A stretch of 64,000 bases of DNA from Gammaproteobacteria bacterium (GTDB lineage Bacteria > Pseudomonadota > Gammaproteobacteria > Enterobacterales > Permianibacteraceae). A program made the translations under genes and the position numbers. Within the stretch, counting starts at the first letter, position 1. Each line of letters begins with the position of its first letter. Positions 48,553 to 55,660 of this stretch are shown in pieces. Where the stretch lies: assembly GCA_016182845.1 (NCBI GenBank), contig JACPFT010000005.1:1-64000 (forward strand), in the 5' to 3' direction. The notes below the pieces were generated by a model. That model was given only the letters and a program-made list of their open reading frames with translations, did no database searches and was not told the DNA's origin.

Positions 48553-48915
48553 TCAGAACTCCACCAGGCCGGCGAAGCCGCCCCAGAACATGCGCATGCC
48601 GTCGAAGGGCAGGTCCTTGGTGTCCATCATGGCCTTGATGCGCGGATCGTCCATGACCTTGGCATTGACCGCGTCGCGATGCTCCCGGGACTCGTAGACG
48701 ATCCAGGAGAAGATCACCGTCTCGTCGTCCCTGAGCTGCACGGCCTGGGGAAAGGACGTCACTTTCCCTGGCTTCACGTCATCCGCGACGCCTTCGAAAT
48801 AGCGCAGTGCGCCGTGTTCCATCCAGATCTGGCCGGCTTCTGTCGCCATCTTCCGGTATGCGTCCAAGTTGGCGAGGGGGACGGGTAAGACATAACCATC
48901 GACGTAATGGGCCAT
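48553..48915 (-). CDS. DUF1428 family protein
   Basis: 120 residues: MAHYVDGYVLPVPLANLDAY opens, and DDETVIFSWIVYESREHRDAVN and FDGMRMFWGGF follow. These match the DUF1428 family, a small dimeric alpha/beta-barrel protein of unknown function that is widespread. I use the ATG at 48915. It is separated by 11 bases from the stop of the TIGR02270 gene, so it may be transcribed with the T6SS module, but nothing ties it to secretion. Confidence 0.8.
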   Translation of the reverse strand: MAHYVDGYVLPVPLANLDAYRKMATEAGQIWMEHGALRYFEGVADDVKPGKVTSFPQAVQLRDDETVIFSWIVYESREHRDAVNAKVMDDPRIKAMMDTKDLPFDGMRMFWGGFAGLVEF

Positions 48916-48926
48916 GATGGGCTCCT

Positions 48927-50213
48927 TCAGTTGCGCGTGTGCCATGCCCCTGCACTATGGGGCAGGGCCTCGAGTTCCTGTCGCCAGGCATCCTGCCGGC
49001 GTCGCAGGGCCTGCACCGGCATATCCGCCTCGCCGCCGCCGTCCCAGCCATGGCGTGCCGCCAGCTCGTCCAGGGCCAGGCGGCGCAGTTCCTGGGGCCA
49101 GAATGCCTCGATTAGCGGCGCCAGCAGGGCGCCGGGAGTGGCCGGCTGGCCGGCGCGGTAGCGCAGACCCGGCGTGAAGGCGGGCATGGCTTCCCGCCAG
49201 CGCGTCGGGTCGCGGCTCAGGCGCTCGACATTCTGGCCGAAGGGCCGGCCATCGGCGGAGCGGGGCACTTCGCCCAGCTCGTGATAACGCCGGCCTTCCT
49301 CCGGGAACAAGAGCGCGGGCTGCACCGCCTCGGGCAGGAAGACCCGCTCCCAGGGCGCAAGACCGGTGATGAGACGCAGGCCCCAGGCCGCCGCGCCGCC
49401 CAGGGCCGGTTCGGGCAAGAGGCTGAGCAGCAGCGGCAGGGCGCGGGTATCGCCCAGGAGCCCAAGGGCCACCAGGGCCGCCGGTTGGCTGGACTGGCCG
49501 GCCAGTGTGTCGAAGGCGGCTTCGCTGCCGGCGATGGCTAAGTGCAGCAGGGCTTCCGGATGGGGGGGAGGCTGGACGCGCAGGACATCGCTCAGCCGGC
49601 CGGCCCGTGCCATGGCGCGTGCCAGACCGCCGCTCGCCTCGCCGGCGGCCAGCCGTTCCAGCACCGCATCGGCGCCCGGCATCCGCCCGGCGGCGAACGC
49701 CAGGGCCTCGCGGCAGTCCGCCGACTCGGCCCACCAGATAGGCCAGTCCGCCGGCAGGGCTAGTCGCCGCCGCGCCGCGAGGCGCAGGTAGAAGGGCCGC
49801 AGGGCCGGCTCCGCCGTGCCCAGGTTGCGGCCTAGGGACTCGCTCCAGGCCGTGGGCATGTCCTCGTCCAGGCCGCGCAGCACGGCCAGCTGTTCGGCGG
49901 GGCCGGCCTCGCCCAAGGCGGTCATCAAGTCGCGTAGCTCCCCGGCCTGGCCCAGGCGGCACAGGGTCCGCGCCGCTAGATAGCGCGCGCCGGGCTCGCC
50001 GCCATGGGCCTCGCGCAGGGCCGGCAGGGCAGCCTCACCGGCCAGGACCAGGGCATCCACATGGGCTTCCAGGCGCTGCTCCAGCTCGGCCAGGCGCGCC
50101 AGGTCCAGGCAGGGCTGTTTGAGGGTCAGTTCCCAGGACTCGTAGAGGAAGCCGCCGGTGTCCAGATGCTCCCGGTGCAGGCCCGCATAGAAGGCGGCAA
50201 GGGCGTGGCTCAT
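48927..50213 (-). CDS. TIGR02270-family T6SS-associated HEAT-like protein
   Basis: 428 residues. Alternating helices with repeat-like hydrophobic spacing (LAARTLCRLGQAGELRDL, ALVALGLLGDTRALPLLLSLL) give a HEAT-like solenoid. WSESLGRNLGTAEPALRPFYLRLAARR is typical of TIGR02270 proteins, which co-occur with VgrG, DUF2169 and DUF4150 genes. The molecular role is not known. The start overlaps the DUF2169 gene by 4 bases, so the two are translated together. Confidence 0.75.
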   Translation of the reverse strand: MSHALAAFYAGLHREHLDTGGFLYESWELTLKQPCLDLARLAELEQRLEAHVDALVLAGEAALPALREAHGGEPGARYLAARTLCRLGQAGELRDLMTALGEAGPAEQLAVLRGLDEDMPTAWSESLGRNLGTAEPALRPFYLRLAARRRLALPADWPIWWAESADCREALAFAAGRMPGADAVLERLAAGEASGGLARAMARAGRLSDVLRVQPPPHPEALLHLAIAGSEAAFDTLAGQSSQPAALVALGLLGDTRALPLLLSLLPEPALGGAAAWGLRLITGLAPWERVFLPEAVQPALLFPEEGRRYHELGEVPRSADGRPFGQNVERLSRDPTRWREAMPAFTPGLRYRAGQPATPGALLAPLIEAFWPQELRRLALDELAARHGWDGGGEADMPVQALRRRQDAWRQELEALPHSAGAWHTRN

Positions 50214-51220
50214 CGGCCGGCCTCCACGCGGATGGCCGACACCGCATGCAGGCCGCGCGGCGGCAGGGGAACATGGGCCCGCCAGAGCAGGAAGAGGCGC
50301 ATGGCGTCGGTGTCCACGATCACCGTGTCGAGCCGGGCCGCGAGCTCGGCCTGGCCGCCGCGCCGCCAGTGGACGCGCATCGCCGGCGGCGGCCGGCCCG
50401 GCAGGTTGAAGGCCAGGCGCTGCACCGGGCCGGCATGGACGACGAGCACCGGCTCATTCCCGCGCAGCTCGGGAACCACCAGGCCGGGACTGCCGGCATT
50501 GAAGAAGCGCCGGTCGAAATCCAGGGGCAGCAGGGGCTGGCGCTCGGCCTCCCAGGTGGCGTCGTAAGTCCCTGCATACTGGCTGCGGCCCTGCCAATGG
50601 GGGGCGAGATAGCCGAAACCCGCCGGTGCCGGGAATTCGCCCGGCGTACCCAGCAACTGGTTCGGATCCTCGAAATTGGGCATCCGCAGGGGCTCGCGCA
50701 AGGCGCTGCCCGGCGCCAGATAGCCGCGTCCCACCGGATTGCGGGCCTCGAAGGCCGTCGGCCCGGCCGCCTCGTCCCGGCCGCCGAAGGCCAGCTCGTA
50801 ACAGAGCGGCAGGCGCTCGAAGGGGCGCGGTCCCTCCACCGACAGGCCCAGGGCGGTGGGCACCCACAGCCGGTCGCCGTGGGCGCGGACGATTTTCTGC
50901 GCGGGGCCGACCCGGAAGCCCAGGTCCAGCTGGGTCACCGGTCCCTGGGAGCTCTGGGCATGGCCGATCAGCACCAGGTCCACGCCGGACTTCACGAAGG
51001 CGATCTCCGGCTCGTAGCGCGGGCTGGAGACCCCCGGCTCGCCCCACCAGGTTCCGGCCAGCTCCACCGGCGCTTGGCTTTCGGCCAGGACTGGCTCGCG
51101 GCCCGGCGCCAGGTCGAAGCTGGCTTTGGCCACCACGGCAAGCACCGGCTGGCCGGCCTCGTCGGCCAGGACCGGCGTGGCCAGGGCATAGGGGCTGGTG
51201 TTGACGAGCTCCGGGTGCAT
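50210..51220 (-). CDS. DUF2169 T6SS effector adaptor
   Basis: 336 residues. The N-terminal NTSPYALATPVLADEAGQP, the core FVKSGVDLVLIGHA and the C-terminal DTDAMRLFLLWR are DUF2169 hallmarks. In other T6SS loci DUF2169 proteins act as adaptors that load effectors onto VgrG/PAAR. Here it sits downstream of a DUF4150 PAAR-like gene and an immunity pair, in keeping with that role. It touches the Imm49-like gene by one base and overlaps TIGR02270 by 4. Confidence 0.85.
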   Translation of the reverse strand: MHPELVNTSPYALATPVLADEAGQPVLAVVAKASFDLAPGREPVLAESQAPVELAGTWWGEPGVSSPRYEPEIAFVKSGVDLVLIGHAQSSQGPVTQLDLGFRVGPAQKIVRAHGDRLWVPTALGLSVEGPRPFERLPLCYELAFGGRDEAAGPTAFEARNPVGRGYLAPGSALREPLRMPNFEDPNQLLGTPGEFPAPAGFGYLAPHWQGRSQYAGTYDATWEAERQPLLPLDFDRRFFNAGSPGLVVPELRGNEPVLVVHAGPVQRLAFNLPGRPPPAMRVHWRRGGQAELAARLDTVIVDTDAMRLFLLWRAHVPLPPRGLHAVSAIRVEAGR

Positions 51221-52020
51221 CAGCGCGCCGCCTCCAGTTCCGCGATGGGATCGGCATAGTTGGGGCAGGGCCCGCGCAGGACGGCGCCCGGCGGCAGGCG
51301 CGGGTGGGGGCCGGGCGGCGCCATGCCGGCCCGTTCCCCCAGCGGCAGCCAGGCCAGGGCCTCAAGGTCCACGAAGCGCCGGCACCAGAAGGCGGCGAAA
51401 TCGGCGTCCTCCTCGCCCAGGCGCTCCTCCGCTTCGCTCAGGGCCTCGCCCTGTTCGCGCAGAAAATCGCCGAGGCTTTCCGCGAAATCCTCCGCCGACC
51501 CGGCCACATAAGCTTGGCAAAGCTTCAGGCGCGCCGGCCGCTGGCCCTGGAGCGCCTGGGCATAGCGGCGCAGCAGGGCTAGTGCCGTCGGCCGGTCCAG
51601 GGTATCGCCTGCGAAGAGGCCCAGCAGTCGGTAGTAGCAGAAATCGTCCTCGTATTCGCCGCGCGAGTGCCAATCCGCCGGGCAGGCGGCGGCGATGGCC
51701 TGCGCCAGGGGCCAGTGGCCGGCCGCGATGGCATGAACGAGGCCGGCATTGAAGCTGGTGGCGCAGTGCCGGGGCAGGGGGCTCAACGCCGCGCCCTGGC
51801 GGAGCTGGTGCAGGCGCGCCCAGGCGCTGCGCACCAGGCATTCGCGCAAGCGGGCCTGGTCGCCCGAGCTGAGTAGGTGCGCGAGACCCAGGGGCGGATA
51901 GTATTCCACCAGGCGCTCCAGGACCTTGAGCGCCTGCTCCGCCTCGGGTTGGCAGGCCAGCTCCACCCAGGCCTCTTCCAAGGCCTCGGCGAGCAGGGGG
52001 CGGGCGTCGCGCGGGTCCAT
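51220..52020 (-). CDS. Imm49-like immunity protein
   Basis: 266 residues, all-helical. The segments RGEYEDDFCYYRLLGLFAGD and DADFAAFWCRRFVDLEALAW recall the Imm49 immunity family, which protects against polymorphic and T6SS toxins. The assignment is from remembered motifs. The ATG at 52020 has AGGA 8 bases upstream and is preferred over a TTG at 52038. No toxin is directly adjacent; it lies after the AHH toxin and Imm11 genes, so it may be an orphan or serve another effector. Confidence 0.5.
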   Translation of the reverse strand: MDPRDARPLLAEALEEAWVELACQPEAEQALKVLERLVEYYPPLGLAHLLSSGDQARLRECLVRSAWARLHQLRQGAALSPLPRHCATSFNAGLVHAIAAGHWPLAQAIAAACPADWHSRGEYEDDFCYYRLLGLFAGDTLDRPTALALLRRYAQALQGQRPARLKLCQAYVAGSAEDFAESLGDFLREQGEALSEAEERLGEEDADFAAFWCRRFVDLEALAWLPLGERAGMAPPGPHPRLPPGAVLRGPCPNYADPIAELEAAR

Positions 52021-52064
52021 GAATAATGTCCTGTTCAAGTAAACGGAAGAAATTCAGCAACACT

Positions 52065-52646
52065 TTAGAGATAGTAGCGCGTGGCTTCCATCAGGCGGAA
52101 GTTGCTGAGTCCGCACGACTCTAATTTTTCGGTGAAAGCGGTTTTCATAAAGATGGCCGATGGCTTGTGCTTGGGCCTGAATACCAGAGGTGCATCGGCA
52201 AGGGCCTCGGGTTTCAGTACGAGGTCTTTGCAGTCAGAGATAAGTTCATGGTCGATGGGGTTCCATGTCACTTGCGACTGCGCAGTATCGATACAGTCCA
52301 CGATGCGCAATGGGTTGACAATCCAGTAATCGTCCGCTGCTAAACGCCCCTTGTGGTTCACTATTGAGATTTTCAAAAACTCTATGTCGGTGTTGGCGCA
52401 GAACTCGTGAAATAGCGCATAGGCTCGCGGTGAAATTATGCGAGCGCTGAGGCAGTGAATGGCGTCGCTCAATTGGATATCCTTTGGGAACTCCATGTCC
52501 ATCCAGCATTCCGCGCTTGCTGGCCAGCCAGCTTGCAAGCTGCTCCCATAGTCGTATTTATAAAATTTCGTGACGTTTTTTGGCGCTGTCACAACGCAGT
52601 AGCCTTCTGTGTAAGCACTGTTCCAGATTTTGACGAGGTGGCTCAT
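52065..52646 (-). CDS. Imm11-type (DUF1629) immunity protein
   Basis: 193 residues. DYWIVNPLRIVDCIDTAQSQ followed by LVLKPEALADAPLVFRPK and IFMKTAFTEKLESCGLSNF matches the DUF1629/Imm11 layout (a YxxN...VDCID segment, then a C-terminal alpha/beta part). Imm11 proteins neutralise nuclease-type toxins. The gene starts 24 bases after the AHH toxin stop, giving a toxin-then-immunity order. Codon use is visibly AT-richer than its neighbours, as in the toxin, so the pair looks recently acquired. Confidence 0.65.
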   Translation of the reverse strand: MSHLVKIWNSAYTEGYCVVTAPKNVTKFYKYDYGSSLQAGWPASAECWMDMEFPKDIQLSDAIHCLSARIISPRAYALFHEFCANTDIEFLKISIVNHKGRLAADDYWIVNPLRIVDCIDTAQSQVTWNPIDHELISDCKDLVLKPEALADAPLVFRPKHKPSAIFMKTAFTEKLESCGLSNFRLMEATRYYL

Positions 52647-52670
52647 TGCAAATAATCCTATGCATGGGGG

Positions 52671-53342
52671 TCAGTGGATTTTGAATAGCGATTTCAACAT
52701 CTCTTTCACCGTGCCGGTCAGCTTTTTGTAATCAACGGGCTTTCTTGGCTTAGGGGACAAAGCCATTGAAAATGGAATGTGCCAGGTCATGGGAAGGGAC
52801 ATTTGATTTTCCCAGCAATGCTTGGTGCCTTGCTGTGATGCGCCTCGCGTCGTAAGGAAGTCTCTCCAGTGGCTGCTTTCCGCCTTCAACGCACTTTCAA
52901 TACTCTGAGGGCTGACCTCGCACTGCTCCGCCTTTTGCTTCAGCGGTGACCATATGTTGGAGTTCAAGCGCGCGCTGACCGCGTCAGTGTAGTAGGGGTT
53001 GTGTTCGACTTGGTGACAAGGGAGATTGTCCCATCCGATAGGTGCGGAGGCATCGAGATATACCGGCTTTAGCGGTAAGCTAATGCAATTGTCGGAAGCA
53101 TTGATATTCCACTTTGTTATGGCAAGGCACTTTCGAAGAAACTCCAATTCCGCGCTGTCGGAGACGAACTTGGCGATGGTTGCATCCGATATGCTGCTGA
53201 CGCAGACGATATGATGAACCTGCCGAAAGAAATGGCTTTTTGTAGCGACGTAGCCGCTGGAACAGTTGGATATATGTTCATTTCCATTCCGCGAACGCTT
53301 GATGTCCCAGCTCTTTGGATCCGGTTTATGATTCTTGGCCAT
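52671..53342 (-). CDS. candidate AHH-type nuclease effector
   Basis: 223 residues. FRQVHHIVCVSSISD holds His43-His44, KWNINASDNCISLP follows at about residue 77, and NLPCHQVEHNPYYTDAVSARL with His110 and His114 follows at 107. This order (HH, then N..N...LP, then H...H..Y...V...L) is that of AHH/HNH-fold nucleases found in T6SS and Rhs effectors. It is a standalone protein without a Rhs shell. It sits 4 bases after the ketosynthase-like gene and directly before the Imm11-type gene. The fold is inferred from motifs only. Confidence 0.6.
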   Translation of the reverse strand: MAKNHKPDPKSWDIKRSRNGNEHISNCSSGYVATKSHFFRQVHHIVCVSSISDATIAKFVSDSAELEFLRKCLAITKWNINASDNCISLPLKPVYLDASAPIGWDNLPCHQVEHNPYYTDAVSARLNSNIWSPLKQKAEQCEVSPQSIESALKAESSHWRDFLTTRGASQQGTKHCWENQMSLPMTWHIPFSMALSPKPRKPVDYKKLTGTVKEMLKSLFKIH

Positions 53343-53346
53343 GACA

Positions 53347-54432
53347 TTACTCCGTGGCGTTTAGCTGCACGGCCCCGCGTCGGCCATTGTCCGAGGCCAG
53401 GGCGAGGACGGCGCATGGAGCCGGTGCATAGCCGCGCGCGAAGGCGCGCAAGGCCATGACCGAGGCCACGGCGCCGCTGGCCGCGCCGCATTCCCCGAAG
53501 GACAGGGCCGGCAGCCAGAGCGGCCAATCGCGAGCGGCGCTATTGCCTTTCAATCGCACCAGTGCCTGCCCCCATTCCTGGGCGCGCGGCGCCTCGCCGT
53601 TCAAGTCCCCCAGCCAAAAGCCATCACCCGGCGGCAGCACGGCCGATAGGCACTGTGCCCAGATGCGGCCATCCTCGGGCGCCGTATCGAAGATAGGGCG
53701 GCCCAGGGCGAATTCGGCTTGGCCGAGCCGGCCCAGGGAGGTACCGCCCTTGGCTGCAGTGTCCAGGAGCAGGAAGGCCGCCGCCTCGCCGGGTAGATGC
53801 CCCGCAGGATTTACCGCGGTCTTCACCAGCTCCGCGTCGGCCGCCGCCTCCAGCCGGCGCGGCTCGAAGGCGCAGTCCACCGCGCCGACGATGGCGCGTT
53901 GACACTGCCCGCTGTGCAGAGCCTGCGCCGCCTCCTGCAGCAGGCTCGCCCATTCGGCATGGTGACCGTGGCGCAGGACGCGCGAGGCAGTGGGAATCCC
54001 TGAAAGGCCGGTGCAGTCCAGCAGTTGGTCGAACAGGCGCGGTGCCTGCGCCCGCCAGGCGAAGGACGGAGGGTCGCCATCCTCGCCTCGGGAACGGAAC
54101 AGGGCATCTTCGAGAAAGCCATCGGCGACCAGCAGGAAAGCCGCCGTGCCGGCTTGCTCGTCGGCGGAGAGGGCGTTCATCCCGGAAAATAGGTCCTTGA
54201 GCGCGGCATGGGCGAGGATCTGCGCCTTCGCGGCGCCGACGAAGCCGTCGGCGATGAGCGGCACGGCATGGCCCGCCACCGGCGTCTCGCCCCAGGCTTC
54301 GCCGCTGGCCCAGTGCAGGACATTCAATTCCGCCAGGCGATCCAGGCCGGCCCGCGCCGCCGCGCAGGCCAGGACGGCATCGAGTCCCAGGGCCGAGACC
54401 ATGCCGGCGGCGCGGATCGGAATCTCTTTCAT
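53347..54432 (-). CDS. ketosynthase/thiolase-fold protein with lost catalytic residues
   Basis: 361 residues. The fold is shown by HSGQCQRAIVGAVD (174-187), PGEAAAFLL (214-222), DLNGEAPRAQEWG (276-288) and SFGECGAASG (311-320), which align with ketosynthase elements. The nucleophilic Cys segment is replaced by TASRVLRHGHH, the first His (HGT) by NGE, and the second His (GHT-type) by GEC, so no known catalytic residue remains. Proteins of this type accompany DUF4150 and DUF2169 genes in T6SS loci; their role is unknown, possibly effector folding or assembly. Confidence 0.7.
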   Translation of the reverse strand: MKEIPIRAAGMVSALGLDAVLACAAARAGLDRLAELNVLHWASGEAWGETPVAGHAVPLIADGFVGAAKAQILAHAALKDLFSGMNALSADEQAGTAAFLLVADGFLEDALFRSRGEDGDPPSFAWRAQAPRLFDQLLDCTGLSGIPTASRVLRHGHHAEWASLLQEAAQALHSGQCQRAIVGAVDCAFEPRRLEAAADAELVKTAVNPAGHLPGEAAAFLLLDTAAKGGTSLGRLGQAEFALGRPIFDTAPEDGRIWAQCLSAVLPPGDGFWLGDLNGEAPRAQEWGQALVRLKGNSAARDWPLWLPALSFGECGAASGAVASVMALRAFARGYAPAPCAVLALASDNGRRGAVQLNATE

Positions 54433-54436
54433 GAGG

Positions 54437-54898
54437 CTAGAACGGCTCGTTGCAGCACCAGCAGATCACCTTCTCGTCGGAGGGCAGGGCGATGACCGGG
54501 CCTTGAATGACCGGAAACGGCGGGGTGTTCTTGTCGTTGTGCAGCATCAGGTCCAGGGCGCGGGCGACGTTCTTGCCGTCGAATTTCACGTCGAAGGAGA
54601 AATTGACGAATTCCGCCTTGCCCTTGATCTTGCTGGACACCACGCCGCCGCCGGCCGAACCGGCCTCGTCGCCCGTGCTCATCTTGAAATTGGAATCCTT
54701 GACGCAGACCGGATTGCCGTCGCATTTCACCGTGCTCGTGCCCTGGGCCGTGTCGCTGGACTGGGCGATATTGGGATAGGGAATGGGGATGGGGCCGGCG
54801 GGGCTAGGGGTCTTGCAGACATCCGGGAAGGCCATGGTCACGCCATTGCTGCTGGCGTGGACCACGGAGAGCATATTGACGCCGACAGTGACGGGCAT
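54437..54898 (-). CDS. DUF4150 PAAR-like protein
   Basis: 153 residues. VNMLSVVHASSNGVTMAFPDVCKTP with a PAGPIPIPYPNIAQSSDT segment is the DUF4150 signature. These PAAR-like proteins are thought to cap VgrG and carry effectors. It lacks a C-terminal toxin extension and ends in ICWCCNEPF, where cysteines may bind metal. It is encoded 4 bases before the ketosynthase-like gene, downstream of vgrG, as expected for a spike cap. Confidence 0.85.
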   Translation of the reverse strand: MPVTVGVNMLSVVHASSNGVTMAFPDVCKTPSPAGPIPIPYPNIAQSSDTAQGTSTVKCDGNPVCVKDSNFKMSTGDEAGSAGGGVVSSKIKGKAEFVNFSFDVKFDGKNVARALDLMLHNDKNTPPFPVIQGPVIALPSDEKVICWCCNEPF

Positions 54899-54943
54899 GG
54901 GGGCTCCGCTAATCGCTTAATTCGAAAAATCGGTAAAAACCAT

Positions 54944-55048
54944 CCGTTCGTGCTGAGTAGCAGGCTCATGGCCTGCGTATCGAAGCACGATGCATGGCGC
55001 CACGGCCCTTCGATACGCCGCCTTGCGGCGGCTACTCAGGGCGAACGG
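54944..55048. repeat. pair of opposed REP-like palindromes, family 1
   Basis: CCGTTCGTGCTGAGTAGC...GTATCGAAGCAC (54944-54988) and CCCTTCGATACGCCG...GGCTACTCAGGGCGAACGG (55005-55048) face away from each other, the inverse of the guaB-guaA pair. They interrupt the T6SS operon between DUF4150 and DUF6484. Confidence 0.75.
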
Positions 55049-55083
55049 ATTGTCGGCTTGCGTTATCCACATGGTGAAGGCCT

Positions 55084-55527
55084 TCAGTTGATCTGCACGG
55101 AGGCGCCGCGGATCTTCTGCGCGGCGCGCGCCCGGCTGAGGATGTCCACGCCCTCGACGCGAACCAGGCCGTCGCGGGTCAGGCAGATCTTCGCCGGGCC
55201 GCAGCGCAGTTCCAGTTCCTGATCGGCCACCAGGCTTAGGCGCTTGCCGTCGATGCGGCAGTCGACCGGTTCCAGGCGGCTCTCGATCAGGCCCAGGATC
55301 AGGGGTTGCTCGCCGGAAATATCCAGCCAGACCGCCAAGCCCACATCGCCGGGCCGCCGGCTGTCCAGGGCATGGGCCAGGTAGCGCGCGGGCGCCGGGT
55401 CGGCCGGGTTGCCGGGATAATCCACCAAGGGCCGGCCATCGGCGTCTATGCCCAGCCACAGGCCTTGCAACTGGCCCTTGCCGCTGGCGGGCTGTTTCCG
55501 GTCGAGTTTCACGACGGCGGTTTTCAT
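55084..55527 (-). CDS. DUF6484-type T6SS-associated protein
   Basis: 147 residues, mostly beta. LWLGIDADGRPLVDYPGNPA and DVGLAVWLDISGEQPLILGLIE with a final RVEGVDILSRARAAQKIRGASV match small DUF6484 proteins found next to vgrG and DUF4150 genes. The C-terminal repeat resembles the beta-helix tail of VgrG. A structural or adaptor role at the spike is likely but unproven. Confidence 0.65.
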   Translation of the reverse strand: MKTAVVKLDRKQPASGKGQLQGLWLGIDADGRPLVDYPGNPADPAPARYLAHALDSRRPGDVGLAVWLDISGEQPLILGLIESRLEPVDCRIDGKRLSLVADQELELRCGPAKICLTRDGLVRVEGVDILSRARAAQKIRGASVQIN

Positions 55528-55556
55528 GGTTTGACCTTTTCCTGAATACCAAGGTC

Positions 55557-55631
55557 GTCATACCCGCGAAGGCGGGTATCCAGCCAGTTGCGACTTTCCA
55601 CCGACTGGGTCCCCGGCTGCGCGGGGATGAC
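55557..55631. repeat. inverted repeat, GTCATxCCCGCG family
   Basis: CCCGCGAAGGCGGGTATCCA (55563-55582) is mirrored by TGGGTCCCCGGCTGCGCGGGG (55606-55626). Each half also forms its own hairpin. It lies between vgrG and the DUF6484 gene. Confidence 0.75.
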
Positions 55632-55660
55632 AGGCAAGCAAGCAGTATCGAATTCCATAC

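Noticed and set aside
53347-54432. Functional 3-oxoacyl-ACP synthase of fatty-acid or polyketide synthesis
   Set aside because: All three catalytic positions are replaced and no acyl-carrier or ketoreductase genes are nearby.
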